Assembly (NCBI GenBank): GCA_002361535.1
Contig: DETG01000031.1
Location: forward strand, 1-11,077
Direction of reading: 5' to 3'
Origin: Prevotella sp. UBA3294
Lineage (GTDB): Bacteria > Bacteroidota > Bacteroidia > Bacteroidales > Bacteroidaceae
Length of the DNA stretch: 11,077 bases
Positions 1 to 6,086 of this stretch are shown piece after piece; the stretch's first letter is position 1, and every line of letters begins with the position of its first letter. The position numbers and the translations under genes were made by a program. A model generated the notes under the pieces. It did not search any database and had not been told where the DNA came from. It saw nothing but the letters and a program-made list of their open reading frames with translations.

Positions 1-10
1 TAAAGAATTA

Positions 11-49
11 TTCGGAATAACAGTTGTCCAAGTCGGCTATTCCGTACAC
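11..49 (-). pseudogene. Possible 5' remnant of umuC (Y-family polymerase catalytic subunit)
   Basis: Directly after the umuD stop (minus strand, 55-53) and an in-frame TAA (52-50) comes GTG at 49-47, then codons reading V/M-Y-G-I-A-D-L-D-N-C-Y-S-E, then TAA at 10-8. The stretch YGIADLDNCY resembles the start of UmuC/DinB-type polymerases, where a short hydrophobic strand carries the first metal-binding Asp and is followed by a conserved Tyr-x-Ser-Cys-Glu-Arg segment. Here the Ser-Cys-Glu-Arg part is disturbed and a stop follows. The position right behind umuD is where umuC normally lies. It could be a truncated or broken umuC, an error at a contig edge, or chance. The resemblance is from memory of the family and covers only about ten residues. 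Confidence 0.35.
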
Positions 50-52
50 TTA

Positions 53-490
53 CTATAGTTTTTCGAATGTTCTGATCTGATGAACCACGACCCCCCAGAT
101 CTCAAACTCATCAGGATTGTCAACTTTGAACACTGGGTATTTGTCGTTGGCTGGACGGAGTTCAATATATCCGTCTTTGCGATGGGTCAGGTCGAGGAAT
201 TTCATCGTGAAGCCACCGTTCCACCAAGCCACGACGATGGAGCCATGATGGGGTTCGATGGCGCGGTCGATAATCACCCTGTCACCATCGAAGAGATAAG
301 CATCTTTCATCGAATCACCTTCAACATCCCCATAGAAAGTAGCTTCAGGATGACGGATATAGTCGCGGTTGAAGTCCAGCGTTTCATGACGATAATCGTC
401 TGCCGGTGAGGGGAATCCAGCAGCGATACTGGCGTGTTCGAGCTCCAGTTTGGAATTGAAAGAGCCTCCTATAATCTTGATATTACGCAT
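53..490 (-). CDS. umuD: UmuD-like S24 serine peptidase, translesion polymerase V accessory subunit
   Basis: A 145-residue protein, close to the length of E. coli UmuD (139). In the family, RecA-ssDNA filaments trigger self-cleavage to UmuD', which joins UmuC to form the error-prone polymerase Pol V in the cytoplasm. The predicted cleavage site is AAGFPSPADDY, with A24/G25 at the cut. The nucleophile is Ser60 in EGDSM and the general base is Lys97 in GFTMKF. These three positions carry the same numbers as C24-G25, S60 and K97 of E. coli UmuD, which supports the ATG at 490-488. The same frame is open upstream to 595, but that extension is low-complexity antisense to the glycine-rich tail of the preceding gene and would shift these positions. 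The start lies 13 nt after the stop of the DUF2207 gene, so co-transcription with lemA is likely. I see no LexA-type box or separate promoter. It could be a stand-alone S24 repressor-like peptidase, but it has no DNA-binding domain. Confidence 0.93.
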   Translation of the reverse strand: MRNIKIIGGSFNSKLELEHASIAAGFPSPADDYRHETLDFNRDYIRHPEATFYGDVEGDSMKDAYLFDGDRVIIDRAIEPHHGSIVVAWWNGGFTMKFLDLTHRKDGYIELRPANDKYPVFKVDNPDEFEIWGVVVHQIRTFEKL

Positions 491-503
491 AGCCTGTTTC
501 TGT

Positions 504-2174
504 TTATCGTACACCGCCACCGAAGCCGCCACCAGAGAAGCCGCCGCCGCCTCCCCAAGAAACGGATCCTCCACGTCCGGAAGCCCGAGCCTCACGCTCA
601 GCCTTGCTGACGGTAGCCCTTGTCGTGCTTGAATGCAAGGTTGAGTAGATCGTGGGCAGTGTCAGGTCGTCGGCCATCTGCTGTGCCACCTGATCCATAT
701 TGAAGTAATCGGGGTTGATCTTCTTCATGTCCTTGATCACCTGATCGGCAATGCCGAAAAGGGTGGCATAGATCATGTAGTCTTTCCACAAGCTCACCTC
801 CTGTACATGTCGTTCGTCCAAGAGCGAGAACTCCTTGAGGTATTTCTTGAGTCCGAACAGTTGTCGTACTTCCTCACGTTGCTTTCTGAACTGGTAGATG
901 CTCGAACGGGTATGGAGAGTCTGTATGAACGAATCAGTAGTACTCTGGTTATACGATTTCCTCATCCACGTCTTCAATTCCTTGGGTTCGAGGACGGTAT
1001 CCTCTCCGGCAGCCTTCTGGAAAATCTCATGCACGAGTTGCATCAAGCGAGGCTGCTGCTCTCTTTGAGGCAGGTCATGGATAACGAACTGCTGTACGGT
1101 CTTCCCCTTGTTGTCAAGTGTCTTGTCGATGGAAATCGCCCCCATGTCAATGAGTTTCAGGACACAGGCAGAGAGCAGGTTATTATAATCGGCAGTGAAA
1201 TACTTGTAGGCATTCACCACATCATTGGCCCATTGGAGGGTTCCATTTTCAGGAATCTCACGATACCACAACAGGTCTTTCATCACCTTCCTCCTCGAAC
1301 GCCACATATAGAAGAGGTATCCCAGAAACAGGAGGATGGGGAATAGGAAGAAGCACACCGCCAAGATGAGCAGGATTATGGGATCATCCGAGTCGCTGCT
1401 CTCGAAGGTGTAGTCGCTTCCCTCGAATGCACGCTCTCTGACCTGCTCAAATGCCGTATCGTTGATGACGGCTGGCGAGAAGAGTCCTTTATTAAACCGT
1501 GCCATCACGATCATGGCACTGCCGTTGGTAAATGGCTCACTCGATTCGGCGACGATGGTGCCGTCCACGAAACGTACATCACCTCTGTAGCGGAAGCCCC
1601 AGATAGCCGTGTTGGCATCTGAGAAGACGACAGCCGTTGAATCGACATCCATCGGATTGGCATCCATACCTTCTGCCATGATGGTCACCTTTACATGCGA
1701 CGGCCGTGGCTCGATTCCTTCCGCCACGAACATATAGTTAAAGCCATCAGCATCTGTGTATCCACGTAACAAGTTGGTAACGACATAGCTTGTGGTATAA
1801 GTACGAGTGCCACTGTCGCCCAGGCCCCAGCATAGCTCATAACCGTCACGCTTCGTGACGATGCCACATTTGGATGTTTTCCAGCTACGGCTTCGGTCAA
1901 TATCCCAACTCCCGATATTTTCATAGACTGTACCCGTCTCATCAGTCACCTGGAGATTGTCCACGCTACTCCCATTGAGGTTTCTCAAGACGATGTAACA
2001 TTCCGTTCCTTCGGAGTCGATATCCATTTTTCTTACTTCGGTGATACGGGCATCACCGTTCGGGCTCAATACAACCTGGATATTCAGGTCATTGAGCCTC
2101 GGACGAGCAAAAAGGGTTGTCGCCGACACGATTAATGTCAGCAACAGAGCCATCTTATTTCTTAAAAGCATCAT
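504..2174 (-). CDS. DUF2207 membrane protein with glycine-rich C-terminal tail
   Basis: Predicted inner-membrane protein of about 556 residues, function unknown, typically encoded next to lemA. Order of parts (numbered from the start used): signal peptide with core around residues 8-23 ending LFA; an extracytoplasmic DUF2207 domain, about 25-255; one strong membrane span, about 265-290 (ILLILAVCFFLFPILLFLGY); a positively charged stop-transfer segment (WRSRRK); a helical cytoplasmic region; and a tail after about 531 with runs of Gly (GGGGGFSGGGFGGGVR). The Gly-rich tail is typical of the family. The start is uncertain. ATG at 2153 gives TAAGATG, one base after the lemA stop, but leaves no charge in the signal peptide. 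ATGs at 2174 and 2171 add RNK and give a normal signal peptide with a short overlap of lemA. ATG at 2204 would overlap lemA by 50 nt. Translational coupling to lemA is likely in every case. Confidence 0.88.
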   Translation of the reverse strand: MMLLRNKMALLLTLIVSATTLFARPRLNDLNIQVVLSPNGDARITEVRKMDIDSEGTECYIVLRNLNGSSVDNLQVTDETGTVYENIGSWDIDRSRSWKTSKCGIVTKRDGYELCWGLGDSGTRTYTTSYVVTNLLRGYTDADGFNYMFVAEGIEPRPSHVKVTIMAEGMDANPMDVDSTAVVFSDANTAIWGFRYRGDVRFVDGTIVAESSEPFTNGSAMIVMARFNKGLFSPAVINDTAFEQVRERAFEGSDYTFESSDSDDPIILLILAVCFFLFPILLFLGYLFYMWRSRRKVMKDLLWYREIPENGTLQWANDVVNAYKYFTADYNNLLSACVLKLIDMGAISIDKTLDNKGKTVQQFVIHDLPQREQQPRLMQLVHEIFQKAAGEDTVLEPKELKTWMRKSYNQSTTDSFIQTLHTRSSIYQFRKQREEVRQLFGLKKYLKEFSLLDERHVQEVSLWKDYMIYATLFGIADQVIKDMKKINPDYFNMDQVAQQMADDLTLPTIYSTLHSSTTRATVSKAEREARASGRGGSVSWGGGGGFSGGGFGGGVR

Positions 2175-2724
2175 CGAGATTCGGATAATCTTTCTTCGCT
2201 TCATTATCCACTTTCAGATAATCCTTGATACCAAAGTGTAACAAAGAGGCAACGATACTCGACGGCCACTGGCGCACCATGCGATTCATCTTCGTGGCAG
2301 TGTCGTTATAGACCATACGTGACATGCGTACATTCTCCTCATACTGCTTCATGCCTTCCTGTGCCTCTTTGTAGAGTTCGCTGGCTTTCAGCTCAGGATA
2401 GCGTTCAAAGACCACGTTCAAACGCCCCATCATCTGGGTGAGCAAATCGCTCTGCTCATTGATGGCTGCTGGCGTATTGGCCGCTGCACCACTATTGCCT
2501 CCACGAGCCTGTACGGCCTGAATAATTGTTTCCGACTCATGCTTGGCATACTGAGCTGCCGTCTTTGCCAGGGCGATGACAGCATCGAAACGCGAATTCA
2601 GCTGAACCTCTATCTGGCTCAAGGCGTTCTTACACATTTCATCAAGATTCACCAACGATCTCTGTGTAGAGATAAAGTAGCCGATAACTAACACGGCCAA
2701 CACAACAATAATAATTCCTGTCAT
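2155..2724 (-). CDS. lemA: LemA family protein
   Basis: A 189-residue protein with one N-terminal membrane segment (residues 3-19, GIIIVVLAVLVIGYFIS) and a long helical LemA domain. Family-typical words are visible: RSLVNLDE after the membrane span, RYPELKASE near the middle, and MVYNDTATKMNRMVRQWPSS followed by SIVASLLHF near the end. LemA proteins form a small helical-bundle domain anchored in the membrane. Their role is poorly defined, and they often accompany DUF2207 or TPM-domain proteins. The frame is open to 2955, but residues upstream of the ATG at 2724-2722 look non-coding, and a Bacteroidetes promoter (2752-2783) lies in that extension, which fixes the start. It is the first gene of a minus-strand unit followed by the DUF2207 gene and umuD. 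A short alanine/glycine-rich stretch (GGNSGAAANTPAA) lies between helices. Confidence 0.92.
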   Translation of the reverse strand: MTGIIIVVLAVLVIGYFISTQRSLVNLDEMCKNALSQIEVQLNSRFDAVIALAKTAAQYAKHESETIIQAVQARGGNSGAAANTPAAINEQSDLLTQMMGRLNVVFERYPELKASELYKEAQEGMKQYEENVRMSRMVYNDTATKMNRMVRQWPSSIVASLLHFGIKDYLKVDNEAKKDYPNLDDAFKK

Positions 2725-2751
2725 AATTCCAAATGAATAGTTTACTGGGCA

Positions 2752-2783
2752 CAAAGATACGAAATTATTCTGAATCACACACA
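2752..2783 (-). promoter_or_regulatory. Bacteroidetes-type promoter of the lemA unit
   Basis: On the minus strand, TATCTTTG (2759-2752) matches TAnnTTTG. Twenty bases upstream is TGTG (2783-2780), one mismatch from the -33 word TTTG. The expected transcription start is near 2746, leaving a leader of about 20 nt before the lemA ATG. The ten bases CGTATCTTTG are identical to those of the argS promoter. Confidence 0.65.
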
Positions 2784-2916
2784 TTTCATTTACAATTATT
2801 GCATTCGACATGGATTTTGTGAGCACAGGCATCAGACGAGTCGGCAGGAAGAAGTAACAATGATTTTCGTTCATGTAACAAATGAAAGGCATCGGCTTAA
2901 AAATCACTAACAAAAG

Positions 2917-2947
2917 TTGTCGGTCTCTCAAAAAAGCAGTAAATTTG
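2917..2947 (+). promoter_or_regulatory. Bacteroidetes-type promoter of the GH3 gene
   Basis: TTG (2917-2919), a 20-nt spacer, then TAAATTTG (2940-2947), matching the TAnnTTTG consensus. Transcription would start near 2954, about 27 nt before the ATG at 2981. It is divergent from the lemA promoter, about 160 nt away. I see no convincing operator between the two. Confidence 0.65.
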
Positions 2948-2980
2948 CTTCTCAAACATAATCAGTATTATTTTTTACTC

Positions 2981-5920
2981 ATGAAAAGAACTATTATTAT
3001 CACTATTTGTGCGGTGTTGTCAGTCATGACCATCACGGCTCAGAAAAAGAGTGCTGTATCATTTGATGCTTATGAATGGGATTTCGGTCAGGTGAATGCT
3101 GCAGCAGGAACCATCTGTCATACGTTCACGTTGCAGAACAGGTCGAAAGCTCCGGTCACCATTCAGAAGGCCATTCCCAGTTGTGAATGCGTACAGGCAT
3201 TCTTCCCCACCGAGGCCATCGCTCCGGGAGCCAAGGCCCAAGTAATGATCTCTTTCGCTCCCGCCAAGTCGATCGGCAAGAGCTTTCGTAGTGTGGAATT
3301 GCTGGATGCACAAGGTAAGACCTTGGGTGCCCTCTCGCTGAAAGCTGTTGTAAGCGATGGGAAAGGTCAGACGATCAGCAAGTATCCTTATCAAGACACC
3401 TCTCTCACGTATGCAGAACGTGTAGAGAACTTGATATCCCTGCTCACCCCCGAGGAGAAAGTTGGACTGATGATGAACAAATCGGTGTCTATCGACCGTC
3501 TTGGCATCCCCTCCTATAACTGGTGGAGCGAGGCCTGTCATGGTGTACGCCAAAGCGACTACACCGTATTCCCCCAGCCTATCGGTATGGCTGCAGCATT
3601 CAATTCCCAGCAGGTGTACGATGTGTTTTCTGCCGTTTCCGATGAAGCACGTGCCAACTGGAACCGTTCAGACCATAACGTATTCAATGTGAAGATGGGT
3701 GCCACCTACTATCCAGGCAACCCCGAGCTCACCTTCTGGTGTCCGAACGTGAATATTTTCCGTGATCCCCGCTGGGGACGTGGTCAGGAGACCTGTGGAG
3801 AAGATCCTTATTTGAATGCAGTGTTAGGTGTTCAGACAGTCTTAGGCATGCAGGGAAATGATGACAAATACTTCAAGACCCATGCCTGTGCCAAACATTA
3901 TGCTGTGCACAGCGGACCGGAGCCTTTACGTCACTCCTTCAATGCCTCAGTATCGATGCGCGATCTCTGGGAGACCTATCTCCCTGCTTTCAAGGCACTG
4001 GTAAAGAAAGGAAACGTACGGGAAGTGATGTGCGCCTATAACCGCTACGAAGGTGTTCCTTGCTGCACCAGCGACCGTCTGCTGGTAGATATCCTCCGCA
4101 GGAAATGGGGCTATGACGCCATTGTTCTCACCGACTGTGATGCCATCAACAATTTCTATAACAAGGGACAGCATGAGACACATAAGGATCCGTTGTCAGC
4201 ATCTGTAGATGCCGTACTCAACGGTACCGACCTCGAATGTGGTAAGGTATTTATGGTGCTCACCGAGGCCCTGAAGAAAGGATTGATTCAGGAGAGCACC
4301 CTCGACTATCACCTTCGCAAGACGCTCTACGGACGTTTTGAATTAGGAATGTTCGACCCTGCAGAGATGAGCCCTTGGGCAAATCTCGGTCCTGAGGTTA
4401 TCAGCAGTGAGCGTAACAACAAACTGGCTACACAGGCAGCCCGTGAGTCGATGGTGCTGTTGAAGAACAACAACATACTTCCCCTGTCGAAGAACCTCAA
4501 GACTCTCGCTGTGGTTGGCCCGAATGCCGATGATATTGAGTTACTGAACGGAAACTACGGTGGAACACCCACTAAGGCACATCAGCACTCACTGCTCAGC
4601 GGTATCAAGGCTGCCGTTCCTGGTACGAATATCATCTACCACAAGGCATGTGAGTTGAATGACGAGTACACCACCGTACACCACCTTGGTGACTTCAACA
4701 ACGGTCAGGGTGTCAAAGTGGAATTCTGGAACAACAAGGAACTCAATGGCAATCCTGACAAGACCGACTACTATAAGGAGCTGAATTTCTCGACATTCGG
4801 TGCCTGGGGCTTTGCAGAGGGCATCAACAACGATAACCTCTCCGTCCGAATCAGCGGACAATACACCGCCACTTTCACCGGCGACATGAAATACACGCTG
4901 AGCACCGATAACGGATACATCATGAAGGTGAACGGTGAGGTGATTGAAGAAAACAAAGGCGGCGGACGTCGTGGCTTCGGTTTCGGTGGATTCCGTGGCG
5001 TGGAGTACAAGTCATTCCCAGTAGAGAAAGGCAAGACCTATGATGTTGTCATTGAATACCGTCGTGGTAACGGACAGTTCGCCATGCTACGCGGCGACAT
5101 CTGTGAGCGTCAGCTTGCCGACTTCACTGATTTGGCCAAAGAGGTAAAGGATGCCGACGCTATCATCATCATCGGTGGTATTTCCGCCCGTATGGAAGGT
5201 GAGGGTGGTGATAAACAAACCATTGAACTGCCCGTGGTACAGCAGATGCTTCTGAAGGCAATGCACAAGACAGGTAAGCCCGTTGTCTTTGTCAACTGCT
5301 CAGGTTCCGCCATTGCCTTCGGTAGTCTGGAAGACCAGTATGATGCCCTGCTGCAGGCATGGTATCCTGGACAGGGCGGTGCCCAAGCTCTTGCCGATGT
5401 GCTCTTCGGAGACTACAACCCCAGTGGTAAGCTGCCCGTCACCTTCTATGCTTCAAACAACGACCTGCCCGACTTCCTCGACTATAGCATGGAGAACCGT
5501 ACCTATCGCTATTTCCGCGGGAACCCCCTCTATGCTTTCGGCTACGGGATGTCGTACACCTCTTTCTCGTATGGCAAAGGAAAACTTTCTAAGAAATCCA
5601 TGAAGGGCAATGGCAAGGTGACCCTTACTGTTCCTGTGACAAACACTGGGAAACGAGCCGGTGCTGAAATTGTTCAAGTGTATGTCAAGGCACTTGACTA
5701 TCCCGACGCACCCATCAAGTCGCTAAAGGGATTCCAAAAGCTGACACTCGACCCTGGACAGACAGCGACAGCAACGATATCCCTCGATGGTGAGTCATTC
5801 GAATATTATGATCCTTCCATCGATGAGCTGTCAACACGCCCCGGGCGCTATCAAATACTCTACGGCAGTTCCTCACTGGATAAGGACCTTCAGAGTCTGG
5901 ATTTTGAAGTAAAGTTATAA
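2981..5920 (+). CDS. Secreted GH3 beta-glycosidase (beta-xylosidase/beta-glucosidase type) with DUF1573 and PA14 domains
   Basis: A 979-residue enzyme predicted to release terminal sugars from plant beta-glycan or xylan oligosaccharides in the periplasm or at the surface. Order of parts: signal peptide about 1-20 (MKRTIIITICAVLSVMTITA); DUF1573 Ig-like domain about 24-117 with the typical IPSCECV word; GH3 N-terminal barrel from about 137, with NIFRDPRWGRGQETCGEDP (258-276), AKHY (304-307) and nucleophile Asp385 in VLTDCDAI; first part of the GH3 C-terminal sandwich; an inserted PA14 domain about 551-712 with a Gly/Arg/Phe-rich loop at 658-676; the rest of the sandwich with a likely acid/base Glu741 in GEGGDK; and a fibronectin III-like domain about 874-945. 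The TDCDA context and the PA14 insertion are those of Bacteroidetes xylosidase-like GH3 proteins, so beta-xylosidase is my first guess. Substrate cannot be read from sequence alone. The frame is open to 2882, but the promoter and signal peptide fix the start at 2981. It ends in its own terminator. Confidence 0.93.
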   Translation: MKRTIIITICAVLSVMTITAQKKSAVSFDAYEWDFGQVNAAAGTICHTFTLQNRSKAPVTIQKAIPSCECVQAFFPTEAIAPGAKAQVMISFAPAKSIGKSFRSVELLDAQGKTLGALSLKAVVSDGKGQTISKYPYQDTSLTYAERVENLISLLTPEEKVGLMMNKSVSIDRLGIPSYNWWSEACHGVRQSDYTVFPQPIGMAAAFNSQQVYDVFSAVSDEARANWNRSDHNVFNVKMGATYYPGNPELTFWCPNVNIFRDPRWGRGQETCGEDPYLNAVLGVQTVLGMQGNDDKYFKTHACAKHYAVHSGPEPLRHSFNASVSMRDLWETYLPAFKALVKKGNVREVMCAYNRYEGVPCCTSDRLLVDILRRKWGYDAIVLTDCDAINNFYNKGQHETHKDPLSASVDAVLNGTDLECGKVFMVLTEALKKGLIQESTLDYHLRKTLYGRFELGMFDPAEMSPWANLGPEVISSERNNKLATQAARESMVLLKNNNILPLSKNLKTLAVVGPNADDIELLNGNYGGTPTKAHQHSLLSGIKAAVPGTNIIYHKACELNDEYTTVHHLGDFNNGQGVKVEFWNNKELNGNPDKTDYYKELNFSTFGAWGFAEGINNDNLSVRISGQYTATFTGDMKYTLSTDNGYIMKVNGEVIEENKGGGRRGFGFGGFRGVEYKSFPVEKGKTYDVVIEYRRGNGQFAMLRGDICERQLADFTDLAKEVKDADAIIIIGGISARMEGEGGDKQTIELPVVQQMLLKAMHKTGKPVVFVNCSGSAIAFGSLEDQYDALLQAWYPGQGGAQALADVLFGDYNPSGKLPVTFYASNNDLPDFLDYSMENRTYRYFRGNPLYAFGYGMSYTSFSYGKGKLSKKSMKGNGKVTLTVPVTNTGKRAGAEIVQVYVKALDYPDAPIKSLKGFQKLTLDPGQTATATISLDGESFEYYDPSIDELSTRPGRYQILYGSSSLDKDLQSLDFEVKL

Positions 5921-5927
5921 AAGAAAC

Positions 5928-5960
5928 AAAAAGCGGGAAGCAATTCTCGCTTTTTTATTT
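5928..5960 (+). terminator. Intrinsic terminator of the GH3 gene
   Basis: Inverted repeat AAAAAGCGGGA (5928-5938) / TCTCGCTTTTT (5945-5955), with a six-base loop and one G-U pair, running into a T tract (5951-5956) and TATTT. It begins 8 nt after the stop codon at 5918-5920. Confidence 0.88.
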
Positions 5961-5971
5961 TAAATGTATTC

Positions 5972-6056
5972 CTTTGGCCTTCGCCTAAAGTACTTCCGTT
6001 CGAAAATAAAAATAAATACATTTATTTTGTATTTCACTCACTTATTCGTACCTTTG
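5972..6056 (+). repeat. Promoter-bearing repeat, copy 1 (upstream of the six-hairpin glycosidase)
   Basis: Blocks in the same order as at 10454-10541: CTTTG; a 22-nt block from TCGCC to TTCG (5981-6002), 17 of 22 identical to the other copy; an AT-rich perfect palindrome AAATAAATACATTTATTT (6010-6027); a -33 TTTG touching its right arm (6026-6029); and a 19-nt promoter block (6038-6056), 16 of 19 identical. The GCCGA/TCGGC hairpin of the argS copy is decayed here. Confidence 0.55.
6026..6056 (+). promoter_or_regulatory. Bacteroidetes-type promoter of the six-hairpin glycosidase gene
   Basis: TTTG (6026-6029), 19 nt, then TACCTTTG (6049-6056). Transcription would start near 6063, about 24 nt before the ATG at 6087. 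The -33 word overlaps the right arm of the AT-rich palindrome. Confidence 0.75.
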
Positions 6057-6086
6057 TCGCAAGAAACAAACGAATTGCTGAACAAA

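Noticed and set aside
491..595. Longer N-terminus for UmuD starting at 595
   Set aside because: The added 35 residues come from the antiparallel-free overlap with the glycine-rich tail region of the preceding gene and would move the cleavage site and catalytic residues away from the family positions.
807..1346. 179-codon plus-strand ORF inside the DUF2207 gene
   Set aside because: Antisense to a well-supported coding region; no recognisable domain, start signal or promoter.
2882..2980. Upstream extension of the GH3 frame
   Set aside because: It contains the promoter (2917-2947) and would bury the signal peptide at residue 34.
5964..6086. Upstream extension of the six-hairpin glycosidase frame
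   Set aside because: It consists of the repeat and promoter; the signal peptide starts at 6087.
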